From Pyxicephalus adspersus (taxonomy: Eukaryota; Chordata; Amphibia; Anura; Pyxicephalidae): a stretch of DNA of 64,000 nucleotides. The position numbers and the translations under genes were made by a program. The notes below the pieces were generated by a model, which did no database searches, was not told the origin of the DNA, and saw only the letters and a list, made by a program, of their open reading frames with translations. Below are positions 32,640-43,811 of this stretch, piece after piece (position 1 is the stretch's first letter; each line of letters opens with the position of its first letter). The stretch is taken from NCBI RefSeq assembly GCF_032062135.1, contig NC_092859.1, positions 52,329,869 through 52,393,868 of the forward strand. The letters are read 5' to 3'.

Positions 32640-33060
32640 ATTGTAGTTGCTGAAACTACCTGAGGGAGCCGATTCCACATTTTCACAGACCTTACAGTGA
32701 AAAATGCCTTCCTTATCCGGAGCATAAACTTCTTTTCCTCCAGATGCAAAGAGTGCCTACTTGTTCTTTGTAATGATCTCAAAGTGAAGAGAGTTCTCTA
32801 TATGGACCATTTATATATGTATACAGGGTGATCATATCCCCCCTTAAATGTCTCTTCTCAAGGAAGAATAGATTCAGTTTAGCTAATCTCTCCTCATAGC
32901 TTGGCTCCTTCATTCCTTTTTTTAGTATAGTTGCCCTTCTCCTTCTCTGCACTATCTCCAATTCCACAATGTCCTTTTTGTGAACTGGTGCCAAAACTGG
33001 ACTGCAAATTCCAGATGTGGTCTGACCAATGCTATGTATAGTATTATAAGCATTCATGAA
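32640..33060 (-). mobile_element. CR1-like LINE, 3' region fragment
   Basis: Minus-strand translation gives 'SIGQTTSGICSPVLAPVHKK' (32985-33044), 'ERLAKLNLFFLEKRHLRGDM' and 'LEEKKFMLRIRKAFFTV', the post-RT region of the CR1 family. It lacks the terminal 3' end, which is unusual for simple 5' truncation and supports later rearrangement. Confidence 0.85.
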
Positions 33061-33483
33061 GTGGGAGTTTAAGTTATCTTGGAAAGATATATAGTAACAT
33101 AGGCTAGGCCTGGTGTCTTCCCAGTGAGAGATCTGTCTCCAGTGGCCCAGCTTAGTTCCTCAGTTGTTATAGGGGCTTCTAATGCCCGCTGTGGGGAGGG
33201 AGGGCATACGTGGTTTTGTCTGGTAGGTTTTGATAACTTTCATTCTATGTACCAGGTGGGCTGGAGGTGAGGAGCGGGTGATGTTGTAAAAGTCCGTGTA
33301 AAACTGGCTGATGGACTCAGCTATGTCTTTTTTGTCCATCCTTTCTCGTAAGAAATGATACAAAAGAGCAGTCTTTATGGTTTCAGAGTGAATTGGCTAA
33401 CATACAGCTCCTTTTTTTTCATAATCATAAGAGCCCTCTGACATTTAGCTAAAGGGACTATGGCCTTATTTAAACAAAGTGTG

Positions 33484-34171
33484 TGTCATGCACGGAGAGA
33501 CAGGACCACTAGGGGGGCTACGGCTTGCACAGATGTAGTGTGAGCCCTGAAAAGGGCAAAAGCGCAGAGTCTAAGCAGTAACCAGGTTTTCTCCAGAGTC
33601 TCTGATGGTGAGGATGTTGCGCCGCTAGTTACTGCCAGGTTGCGGTCCTTGAGCACACCAAGGTGGGCAAAACATGGTACCAAATCACAAAACAAGATAG
33701 TCAAGGAAAGCCGGGGTCGAGGCAGGCAACAAGCAAGAGAGGTTAAGTCACACTAGTGACACTGGGCCCGCTGCAGGCACAGGGAACACAGGAGACACTG
33801 GAAGCAACAGGAGGCACAGGTGACTCAGGGATATCCACAGACAGACAGGAACACTGGAACAGCACAGGAACCAACAGACTGGACAACGAAGGGTTAACAC
33901 GGGAGCTGGAAAGAGGAAACACTGAATTAAGCACAAGGTGAACAGGAACTAGCTCACAGAACTAGGGGCTCGGCACAATGGAGACATGTTGCATGAACAC
34001 AGAGTGCAGTGTGTGAGCTAGCTAAATAGCCAGGGGTGATTAAGAGGCTATTTCCTGATTGGCAGGCGAATCTGATAATGCTTGCTAGCGTAGGCACACC
34101 CAGAGTCAGAACTGCCCGCATGCGCAGGAGAGATGTGTCTGTGCTTTAGTAAGGCAGAGGTAAGTGTGACA
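33484..34171 (-). mobile_element. Solo LTR of the Gypsy chromovirus family
   Basis: It aligns with 14905-15650 over its whole length and has TG and CA ends (TGTCATGCACGG ... TAAGTGTGACA). No polypurine tract or pol sequence adjoins it. It lies between L1-E ORF2 pieces. The flanks 'gtgtg' and 'gcgta' are only a partial match, so the target duplication is decayed or my edges are off by a base or two. Confidence 0.85.
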
Positions 34172-34440
34172 GCGTAGTTTCCCACGTAAACTTGTGAATC
34201 CTTTCCCTTATTGGGATTGTAAATAGCTTTATTGGACAGTTCAAGGTTTCTGATCTGGTTGAGATGATGATCAGTCTCCGGCTAGAATGCCTTTTTCAAT
34301 CTTGCCCCATGTTTAATGAATATGTCTTGCACTACTGCTTTGTGGGCTGCCCAACCAGTAAGGGGTCACTGTTGGAAATAATGTTTATCTTGAAATAGTG
34401 TGTTCAGAGGTGATACAGTGGAGTATTGGGGGCTACAGGC

Positions 34441-34800
34441 CAAAGGCACAGTAGACTGGAAGTTTTGAAAATAGTAGATTAAAAAATAAGGAATATATAT
34501 TAAAAAAGAGGAAAGAATGGCTCTTTATGGCAACTACAGTAATTTGAAAGTAAACGTACTTAACAAAATAAATTCCAAGCTATACAGAGCTCAACTACGT
34601 TGTAGATAGGTATATTTGTGATGCATAATATCAAAAGCATACAATTTTATCTCTATTAGCGTAAAGCATAGGTTTGTCTTTATTTGTGATGTGTTTCACC
34701 ATATGGCTTCCTCAGAGGACCGGAGATACCGTATTAAACATATACCATAAGAGAAAGATAATTAGAACAATATAATTCAAATGTATCACTTAGGTGGGGA
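34441..34800. other. No gene seen; holds a repeat-like 'gtttcacca' motif
   Basis: The block 'tttgtgatgtgtttcaccatatggcttcctcagagg' (34684-34719) resembles 'cgatgcgtttcaccagaaaattaggcttcatcgg' at 39812-39845. This suggests pieces of a shared dispersed repeat, but the match is short. Confidence 0.35.
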
Positions 34801-35285
34801 AACCTCAGCAGTAATCTCCACTGTGACTCGGTGTGGATTTTCTATGCAAAAAGCGGTAAACCAGAGTCACACTCGGGGTCACTAAAACATAAAAAAAAAA
34901 CACTTACCTTGTCTCCTGTCGCCCTGCGGGTTCATGCAGGTCCTCAGAACACGTCTTCTTCCTCCAATCTCCAGCCGGCGACTGCAGAGATGATCTCTGG
35001 GGTTTCCCGGTGATGGTGCATGTGTTGGTAATATTTATATAATTATAATATATATATATTTTATACATGCTACTGTACAGTTATATTACGTTTGATTTTT
35101 TTGTTTTTACAGATTTTAGTGTTTTTTTATTTAAAGTTTAATGTTAAATGTATTAAATATTGGACATATTTCGGTGAGTTATGCGTAAGAATTATAGGCC
35201 TACAATGTAAAATAAGTTTCCATGCAAAAAATGTAAGGCTTTTTGCATGGAAATACGGACAGAATTAGAACGCTTGGGGGGTTAA
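34801..35285 (-). mobile_element. piggyBac-like MITE in L1-E
   Basis: The right end, read on the minus strand from TTAA (35282-35285), is TTAACCCCCCAAGCGTTCT followed by 'aattctgtccgtatttccatg'. This parallels TTAACCTCCAGGGCGGTTCA and 'tttctgtctggatttatatg' of the MITE at 54001-54312. The left end 'cctcagcagtaatctccact' and 'gtgactcggtg' parallels the other MITE's opposite end. TTAA is not preserved at the left edge. The interior has hairpin DNA ('tttccatgcaaaa...ttttgcatggaaa', 35216-35251) and no genes. Confidence 0.75.
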
Positions 35286-36230
35286 TTATGTTGTCTCGCA
35301 TGAGATCTAGCAGTGGTTTCAAGGCCCAACCAAACATCAGGGATTGGCAAGAGAGGTCCGCGAAGAATAGGATAGGTTTGACTTTGAAGGTGAATTCTTC
35401 CTGGGACCTGGCCTCTGTCATTAAGGACTCCTTCAGTTGATAGGAGTCGATTCAGCAAAGAATGTCCCACAGACAAGCAGGATCCTAGCTTTGGGCCCAG
35501 GGTTCTGTGGATGCAATCTATCTCAATAAAGTTGTCTCTGGGATTTCTTACGAGATTGTTAAATTTAGAGGTGGCTGCAGCAAGTAGATCCACAGACTCA
35601 ATTGATTCAGGCAAACCATGGATTCTGATGGTGTTCTGTATGCTGTGATTTTCTGTTGGTACAGTAGTTGTTGAATCAAAGTGGAATGCTCATTTAGGGT
35701 ATGGGTATGTTGTTGCATGTGGCTTCATAGGTCCCCTGTACCTGTTCAACCACTTTATCCCGGAACCCAAATCTCTTCTGAGGGTCTGTAATTCAGAGCA
35801 GAAGAAGTTCTGTATGCATTGAAGGTAAAATTCAAAAGTGGTCTTAGTAGGAATTAATTTGAGATATTTTTCACGGTCCCATCTATAGACTGCATTTGTG
35901 GAGGTTTGCGGAGTCTTTGCTTGTTTCTGGACAGAGAGGTGCCTTGAGGTCCCTCTTGTTGAGTATCTTTAGATTCCAGGTCAGCCTGAGTTGTGTGGTT
36001 GGAGGAGTATCTGGATCACGTGGGGAGTAGGCCACGACCTTGGCAGAGCTGCCGCAATGTATTGGGATAGCAGGGAGTAAGTGCAGCTGTGAATGCGGCT
36101 CACAACAGATAGCCCCCAGTCTATGTTGCCTTGGAGATGAGTGTCATTGGATCTGTCAGGTGGTTTTCTGCAGTGTGTTGTCCCCGCTGGAGCCAGGGGC
36201 CATGTGTTCAAGATGGCCACCCAGTTAGTG
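35286..36230 (-). pseudogene. L1-E ORF1 remnant
   Basis: The minus-strand frame at 35282-35614 reads 'LPESIESVDLLAAATSKFNN' and then 'FIEIDCIHRTLGPK'. This is the RNA-recognition-like core of L1 ORF1 (nucleic acid chaperone), followed after a frame change by 'RPILFF'-type C-terminal sequence. The N-terminal half (35620-36230) is translatable only with many stops. The MITE insertion cuts off its C-terminus. Confidence 0.7.
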
Positions 36231-36450
36231 CTGAGGCCAATAGTTGCCGGCTCTGACTGTGTCTTAGATTGCTGGTGCGCGAGGACTCGGGTCTCCCTCT
36301 GAGAAGCCGTAAGATCCTTAAAACCTTCAGGGATTAGCTAAAGTAGTCCGGCGCCTGTGGAATGGTGAGTGTCTAAGTAAATGTCAAAGCGGAGCAGAGC
36401 CCTGTTACAATGTAGCTGCTGCATATGACTCCTCTGCCGGAAGTCCACAT

Positions 36451-37302
36451 TTGATGCAGTTTACTTGTTTTTGCATCTAACAGTTTTAAAATTCCTTTTT
36501 AGATTTGCTGCATAATTTCTAAAAGTACAGAAATCGAAAACTTGAAATCTTGTTAGAATCGCCTTGTGAATTGTGGATATTACCCTTTACATGAATTTAG
36601 GCTTTGGTTTACTTACATTTTTATCTGTGGTATTGTTTAAATGTATTAGATAATTCTAATGAGCATTTCTATGATGCAATAAAACCACAGAGAAAAATAG
36701 TGGTGTGTCACAAATAAACCAAAATTAAAGCTTATAAAATTATTCTGTCTATTAAGACTTTTAGGGAAGATGGAATTGCTAAAACCCGTGTGTGTTATTC
36801 TAGTGACCAGTCATCAAGAGCTCAGTTTAAACTAAGTTTAAAGTTTTACATTTGTGTATTTCCCTCACTTTGTAGAATTTTTTCATTGTCTTATGATGTA
36901 TGTTTTATGATTATATATTTAGGATAAGGTTGGCTATATTTGCACTGTAATAGCCTCAAGCCACAGCTGATGAATGTAAAAACCTGAGCTTGCTTGTTCT
37001 GTACAACTTTTAAACCTTAGACTAGAATTTTTTGTTTGAGTACTGAAAATCAATTGCAAAAAATTAACATTGGATGGAATTGGTCTTTTCATTATCCTCT
37101 AACATGTTTTTGTAAAGATACTACAAAGTTTAGGGTGGTTTGTCAACCATTGCACTTCCATAGACTGGAATAGGAACTTCTTGCAAGTGCCTTAAAAACA
37201 ATAATGCAAGTATGCCTGTTTGCCTGGTGTTTCTGGTGCTGTCCACCAGCTTTTTCAATCAGCAAAAGTCATGAAAAAGAAATAAATAAGACACAATTGT
37301 AA
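36451..37302. other. No gene seen; AT-rich unique-looking DNA
   Basis: No recognisable repeat ends or protein. Several AATAAA-like hexamers are present but without a coding context. Confidence 0.4.
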
Positions 37303-37580
37303 TTGCACAGACATGCATTTTGCAAAGTGTTAAAGACAAAGAAAGAAGAGCTAAATTTCTGTGCTTTCGTGAACATGACTACTGAAAGTTTTTATTACAT
37401 ATATGAGAATTATTCTGTGGAAACAACTGCAGAGGACATCACTGAAGTTTATTTTGCATATTTTGAAGTGAAACTTGGTAATGAGGGCACGTAATGGGCT
37501 CTAGTCTGCTTTATTTGTATGGAAGAGCTTTGTCAGCACCACAGGGGGTAGTGGAAAGTTAGCATGATTGCGGACTAATA
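37303..37580 (+). pseudogene. Decayed N-terminal piece of the cysteine-rich protein seen at 40900-42140
   Basis: The 63-codon frame ends 'DITEVYFAYFEVKLGNEGT'. After the stop, the same frame continues with 'WALVCFICMEELCQ'. The copy at 40900-42140 reads 'NITEFVKQAYLAYFGIKLGD' and then 'WAPHMV.KTCVECLRQW'. The shared order of ITE, AYF, KLG, WA, C..C and L.Q supports a distant copy with stops. The first 35 codons match poorly. Moderate confidence only. Confidence 0.45.
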
Positions 37581-38168
37581 CTGGGGGCTGCAGTTAGAAA
37601 CTGTGGACAAAACAGAAGCTTTAAGAGAAGTTTGAAATATTTTTAAAATGGTTTTATTCTATTTTATACCATTTTAAACTTTTTACTGGTTTTATTTAGA
37701 ATGTTTAACCTAAAAAAAAAATAATTCATAAAATTCATTGTAATTGATAACTGAATACACTATCACCAGTCATTGGACCTTTTTTTTTTTTTCCTCCATT
37801 TTGTTGAAAAACCTTATGTTATGGGAAATACAGATTTTTTTTTAATGCAGTGCCTCAAATAAGGAACAAGTAAAATATTGAATAACATGTTCACCATTTT
37901 CAAGTCATTGAACTTTGCAAGCCTATGGATCATGTGTGGACTACCTTTCAGCCTCTATATGTAAATTGAAGTTCCCCAGGTGGTACCATAATTTGGAACT
38001 AATTGAATCGATGCTGGTTCAATCATTGATGAAGGGTTTGGCTGATCTACCCAGCATAGAGTCCTGTGGATCATTTTGCACACAAAATCAGCTATATTAC
38101 AGTTTAGGATCTAAAGCTTCAAAGTGTCTTGTGTTCTGTACTTCTTCTGTGATCCTAGTACTGGTACC
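37581..38168. other. No gene seen
   Basis: AT-rich, with T runs near 37780 and 37838. The 87-codon frame at 37915-38178 has no recognisable domain. Confidence 0.4.
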
Positions 38169-38791
38169 TTATCAGTAGTGTTGATTGAATATATTCACTA
38201 TTCAATTTGACAGCTATTCGACTGAATAGTGAGATTTGGTTCGAAGTCATGTTTGAAGTTTTTAAGTCAATGGTGGGGGAATTCGGGTTATTTTTATGGA
38301 CTATTAAGGGCCTATTAAGGGACTATTAATCTGATAGCTCTTGCAGCCCTTTAATAGTTGTATGTGTTCTTAGATAGGGTTTCTCTATCCAAGAACACAG
38401 GGAGTCCTGTGTCCTTGGATAGAGAAACTCTATCAAGGAACACATACTACAGGACTGCAACAGCGATCTTGATTGCTGTTGCTAGTAGTATGTGTTCTTG
38501 GATAGAGTTTCTCTATCCAAGAACATAGGGCACTTGATGTGATGAATGATGAAACTTGTCCCCATTCAACCTCTAGTGCCTCGGGGATCACCTGCAGTCA
38601 GAGCTGTGACCACAAAGTTCCCACGGTCATGTGACGTGGGAACTGAACTGCAGATAAACTCTCCAGTTCCACTACCATCCCCGGGGCACCACAGGTTAAT
38701 TAACCTATAGTCCCTCAGGGATCGCACACTCTCCTCAATGATTACAGACTCTCATACAGAGTAAGAGATATCATGTCATTGTAGGATACCC

Positions 38792-38823
<32 letters not shown>

Positions 38824-39004
38824 AAAAACAAACACTCAATAAATTAATTTAACATTAATTTTTATTTTTTAACACTTTTTTACATTTTTTTTTCCAAATT
38901 TTTACCATTTTTTTTTTTTTGTATCAGGTCCACCCGAATTCGAACAGCCATCTTTGGGTCAAATTTAAAGACAACCCGAATTCAAACACCAACACTACTT
39001 ATCA
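38169..39004. mobile_element. Hairpin-rich non-autonomous DNA transposon, 824 bp
   Basis: The direct repeat TTATCA lies at 38169-38174 and 38999-39004. The ends GTAGTGTTG (38175) and CAACACTAC (38990-38998) are inverted repeats. Next inward are the related 'ttcgaa' motifs, then three hairpins built on 'gttcttggatagag' (38363-38399, 38409-38443, 38491-38525), the second in altered form. An A run of about 30 lies at 38793-38822. No open frame of note. A 6-bp or 9-bp target duplication is possible because the flank and end overlap (TTATCAGTA), so the superfamily is undetermined. Confidence 0.8.
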
Positions 39005-40899
39005 GTACTACAAATATGTACATGATTTTACATCTCTTTTTAGTGCTAAGATGTTTAGGTAACTTAAAATAAGCTATCATCATGGTTGGGTAGTTTTTGA
39101 TATGCCAGATATGAAATTCAAATATCAGTGACATTTTGCATGTTTGCCGAGTGAAACAGAACCACCTCCTTTTTGTCTGTAACACTCTGTTCTGATGGTA
39201 TTTATTATCTTCGCCATATGTTGTATTACCCTGTATTGTATTACACAAACCTCTGCATATTTTTAAATGAATTTTCTATAAATATATTTTCTCAGTATAG
39301 TTATTACTCACACTATGTTTTTTTAAGATAAATGTCATAATAAGTACTGCATTTACCATGTATGTTACATTAAAGTTTATACTTCTGTATACAGAATTTA
39401 TTGTAAAAATAAATATTCAATTAAATCTTTTTTTAATTGTATATTCTATATTTTGTAATATCATTCTAGAGCCCCTGGAACACATTGGCTTTAACACATT
39501 GGAGTTATGGGAGTTACTCAACCTGTAATCTCTGCTTTGCCAACCCCTGATAAATCAAACAAAAAATGTATACTAAAGAGACAGAGGGTTTCTTTTGGAA
39601 AGAAAACAGAGTGTTTACTATATATTGTATCAGATCATAATAGATAATTCATGACAATATTCAAGTAGGGCCACTAGGTGGCACTAGACAGCAAACTTCT
39701 AACACAAAAAAATGAAATAAATGGGGCTTACAATACTTCGCAAAATAGGTTTCTTCTAGACAAAAGGTAACAGGTACAACATCTAATGATAGCAGCCGTC
39801 TCTCTTAAACCCGATGCGTTTCACCAGAAAATTAGGCTTCATCGGGGATATTTGTGGCTTGCAGTATAGAGTACATGGCTATATAGGTAATGACAGTAAT
39901 TGGACAAAAGTTATGTCTACTTATAGCAAAGATAACTGTCAAAAGAATAAGAGCAAAAGAAGAATGGACACATCTGGATGAGAATCTGGGATGGGAGAAG
40001 CATCTACTTGAGCATGTAAATACAGTGCAGATGTGTGTAATCTGCATATGTAAAGGAAATTGTGCCTACATGCAGATAAAGAGAGTATTCTTAAGCAGAA
40101 TAATGCAGAACAGCTTTAGGTATATACAATTATAACTTAAATTAAACAATAATATACATGTGCATACACATAAATCAGGAATAAACTAAACAAAGTAATG
40201 CTAATGATATTTGTTATTCACTTCAATTCTATATACAATAAATTCATACACTTATTTCATTGTGTAAATAAAGTCACCAATACACATTACAATGGCAATA
40301 AATATAAAATTATAAATTACACACATGACAAGAAGGACGAACATGAAAATCAGGATAATGGATAATACTAGCAATGAAATACGAACAAATGAATAAACAA
40401 TAGTGTACAAATAGTAGTTGTATGAGCAGAAGCATAACACTAGCCTTTACAACAATGAAGTAGGACAAAATTTCTATTCCAACTATTTGTAAAGAATGAA
40501 ATGATTCAAGGATTCATGATACAAAATGCTAATTTTTATGCTGCTATACCTAAATTGTAAAGAGAGGAGCCCAATGGGAAAATATGTGTAAATCAATAAT
40601 CTCCCGAGATGGCTTTGAACAAAGGATATATAATCATTACACTGGTCAATAAACATTTACTTGCCAAAAGGAATAAAGTCATTTAGGTTATGTTTGATGC
40701 ACAGATTCCAAATATGGTATTGGTTTTGCTAGATTGGCTCTAGTTTTTTTTAAAATAATAACCTCAAAGAAAACTAATGAAACATGAACTTTAAGCAAAA
40801 TTAAATGAGATATGCCTACTTATACAACATTCTAATTTTAAAAAAAAGTCATTATATTCTTTATTTAGTATATTTACAGAACCAAAAAAGTCATTGAAA
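39005..40899. other. No gene seen; unassigned with a repeat-like block at 39800-39850
   Basis: About 1.9 kb without a recognisable protein. The block 'acccgatgcgtttcacc' (39809-39825) resembles 34684-34719. The 81-codon frame at 39890-40135 shows no domain. Confidence 0.4.
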
Positions 40900-42140
40900 A
40901 ACTCAGTTTGTATGATTTCCTTTTATGCTGATGATCAGGACAATCACGTTGAAGGCTCCAGAAGTAGTCTGCCATCATGTGTCTATCCTATTTGCCCTGA
41001 TACCTTTCTTCCATCACCTTTATATCTTGATGCAACCTTTCCTCTACCCTTGTTCCTCACTGAAATCGCCAAGGTTTTCTGGAAATTTTTGTAAATGGCT
41101 ATGGAGATAGTGTACCTTTATGCTCAGAGTAGCACCCAAATTTTTAAAGTTTTAGTTGAAAGTTTTGTACCAGTTCTTCATAATTTGTGCTTTATGGTTA
41201 TCGAGGAGGTTCTTGTAAACCATGACATAGCTGTGCCAAGCAGAAGCTTCAGTATCAGTCATGTAACTTGTGAAATTTGAATCATTTATCAGTTTCCAAA
41301 TCTGGGGTCCATCAAAGATTCCTGCTTTTAATTTTTCAGTACTCAATCCAGGGAAGATTCTACAAATGTATTTGAAGCAATCACCATTCTTGTTCAGAGC
41401 ACTAAAAATTGCTTTATTACTCCCAACTGTATGTATAGTGGAGGGAGAATGATTTTTTCTTTGTCAACCAATGGCTCGTTAATGATGTCACCTCCTATAA
41501 ACCGTTATTTTAACTGCCAGTCTAAGACAGTTCTTTTCTTTTAGCCTGGATGCTAAAAGTTCGGATGCTTGTGTTGACAGACTTAGGTCACATATTGAAT
41601 CATTGAGCTCTTCTTGGGAGAACTGCTGGTTTGATGAAACACTTCCTTCATATTCACTTCAACTCCTGGATTACACTCCAAACCCTGTATATCCTCCATG
41701 TCCGATACAGGAATATAAGGGAGTGTACTGAACACTGGTATGGGAATATCAGCACCATGCGGCACAGGTCGTCTTGTTGATTCCTAATGAGGGTACCCCC
41801 ACTTGTTTTTCTTGTAATGATTGAAACCTTTAACATTCACAGCACAAAAATAACAATCATTATGATGATTTTTGGGTTCTCATCATACCATAGGTACACC
41901 AAATTTCATACTTTTCAGTTTTCCATTTTTCCACTGACGTAGACACTCTACACAAGTTTTTCATACCATATGGGGAGCCCAATACTTATCTTGGTCCCCC
42001 AGTTTAATACCAAAATATGCAAGATATGCTTGTTTCACAAATTCTGTAATGTTTCTTCTCTGTTTTTGCTAAGAATATTCACCACAAATGTAGCAAAATA
42101 CATTAGGGTAATTTAAACAACTTCTTCTTGAAGAACTCAT
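40900..42140 (-). pseudogene. Decayed gene for an uncharacterised cysteine-rich protein, probably transposon-borne
   Basis: On the minus strand the start codon at 42138-42140 opens 'MSSSRRSCLNYPNVFCYICG', then 'RRNITEFVKQAYLAYFGIKL', 'TCVECLRQWKNGK', 'FGVPMVW.EPKNHHNDCYFC', 'RRPVPHGADIPIPVF', and after a linker 'LKAGIFDGPQIWKLINDSNF' (41293 region), 'AWHSYVMVYKNLLDNHKA', and finally 'FPENLGDFSEEQG', 'HQDIKVMEERYQGK' and 'MMADYFWSLQRDCP' down to about 40925. C-x2-C pairs suggest zinc binding. I recall the same protein as a recurring uncharacterised entry in invertebrate genomes but cannot name the family. Several stops and frameshifts; no introns. Confidence 0.7.
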
Positions 42141-42419
42141 GTTTATGAAAAAACAGAAAAGGTAGGAATAAAAAGAAGGCAAATGAAAGTTTCAATGAAA
42201 ACAATGCTACATTTATTACATAAAATGCAAAACATCAGTGTAAATAAAGATTGATAATAATATGCTGTTAACATTTGTTGTTGGTAAAATCATCTATTCC
42301 GATTCCTGTATCACAAGAACTCGAGCCAATTCAATGAAACTAATGTGATTTTTGGATTCAGCATACCTGAAATACACTAAATTTATGGAAAAATGCTTGG
42401 CAAGTGAAATATTTTTTAT
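42141..42419. other. No gene seen between two decayed elements
   Basis: AT-rich DNA between the cysteine-rich pseudogene and the Penelope-like remnant. No promoter or terminal repeat is evident. Confidence 0.35.
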
Positions 42420-43140
42420 TTTGAGCTGTGTTATTGTCTACCCACATAGAAACAGTCTAAAAATTAAATGCATTGTTCAAACTTGGGAATCTGATTGCAT
42501 TCAGTAGAAAATTTAATTTGGATTCATATTGCAGGAGAATTCTATGCAAATACCCCCCTTTTGAGTTTGAAGATACTTCAAGGCAGGAAATGTAATACAA
42601 TTCGCATTGAAATTATGTTTTGTGTCAACGTAACTTATGGGAGTGATTATTTTACTGCTTTTATTGGGAATATATATGTTCAAAAATATGCTTTTAAAAG
42701 CTTTTTTTTTACAACATATAAGCGTCCACATTGAAAGATGAACAGTTCTTTTGATATTTAAGTTTGAGCACTGAACCATTGGGTAAACATATTACCTGAT
42801 TATTTTTAACCCAATTACATTGCTTACATTTTCCACATTTATTAAGGGATTGTGTAGGTTCTTCTGGATAGGGATTGTAATAACTTGAAATCAAGGAATC
42901 TTTAGGGGAAGTAGATTTCTAATAAATAATCTGTAGTTTGGTGTGTACATATGTACAAATGGTTGGATCTGCTGTTAAAATTCCCCAATGTTGAGATAAT
43001 ATTTTGTTGGCTTCTTGGCAATGTTTGTTAAACCGAGTGATTATATGGAGTGTCTGTTCGGTTGGAGGTTAGTTAGGTTTAAAAATAAAGTCATTTCTTT
43101 TGAGAGGTTTAACCTTCTGAGTATCAGGGTATTTGTCTTT
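42420..43140 (-). mobile_element. Penelope-like element, C-terminal GIY-YIG region
   Basis: Minus-strand reading gives, in order, 'ITRFNKHCQEANKILSQHWG' and 'ILTADPTIC' (43070 to 42970), 'SPKDSLISSYYNP', the cysteine cluster 'CGKCKQCNWVKN', 'GSVLKLKYQKNC', then 'ITPISYVDTKHNF', 'CITFPALKYL', 'KGGICIE' and 'LLQYESKLNFLLNAI'. This is the order found in Penelope-like elements after the RT, where the domain acts as a GIY-YIG endonuclease. The 'YVGKT'-type core is not legible, so the catalytic centre is lost. The RT was not seen. Confidence 0.75.
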
Positions 43141-43811
43141 CTTTTCTCAGTATGAGCATGTTAAAAAAGGCTGTCATAGACCAGTTAGGAGCACTACTGT
43201 TTATGTCTCCCATAAAGTTTTCTGCAGTAAAAATGTAAAACAACAAGCAAAACAAAAGACTGGCAAAATTCAAGAATGTATTTACTTATGCTTTTCTGTG
43301 CAAGTACTCAAAACAGAGATCTAGTTCTGAGGCTACCTACTAAGACCTTTATTAAAATTGTTGGAGAATAATTATCAGCCAGAAAGTGTTGAGATAATAG
43401 AATTTCTGGTCAGGACTGTGACTGCAACACTTTGTACATCATCATGGTGTCCTTTACATTGCTGGTAATTAAATGAAAAGAACAATTTTCTCCTCATGAT
43501 GAGTGTAAAAATAAAGGCTAATATTGGTGTAAGAGAGTGAAAATTTTGTTGTCAACCTTTGTTTATTGCCTTTAACGTGTCCCTCATCATTTGACATGTA
43601 AAACCATGGGTAAACGATAAAGTGTAGCAGTGGAAGCAATACTAAATTATATCACTGCTATCAGTGACTAATACTCAAAGTTCCTTAAAATTAGATGGGT
43701 TGTGTTAGAATTCCACAATTATCAAGCCATGCCACAGATTATCAATTGGATTGAGTTGTGGAGTTTTACTAGGCTATTCCAAAACATTTAAATGATACGA
43801 ATCTACATACA
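43141..43811. other. No gene seen
   Basis: Upstream flank of the Penelope-like remnant in its own orientation. RT motifs were sought here and not recognised. Confidence 0.35.

Larger units (their letters stand above)
31206..36450 (-). mobile_element. L1/Tx1-group LINE (L1-E), interrupted and internally deleted
   Basis: In element order (right to left): 5' region and ORF1 (36450 to 35286), a piggyBac-like MITE (35285 to 34801), unassigned DNA, ORF2 pieces (34440 to 34172 and 33483 to 33061, the latter with 'ISQFYTDFYNITRSSPPAH'), a solo Gypsy LTR between them, a CR1 piece and LTR scrap (33060 to 32553), then the ORF2 C-terminus (32552 to 31746; 'HTFLECPRIQHFW', 'DLPHRGP') and 3' UTR to about 31206. 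Much of the RT is missing. That all pieces belong to one insertion is inferred from order and strand. Confidence 0.7.

Noticed and set aside
33756..33941. Thr/Gly-rich frame 'GDSGISTDRQEH' and its antisense partners
   Set aside because: It falls inside the solo Gypsy LTR, which is non-coding.
38363..38525. CRISPR-like array of short repeats
   Set aside because: The repeats are hairpins of varying spacing within a eukaryotic transposon; there are no uniform spacers or cas genes.
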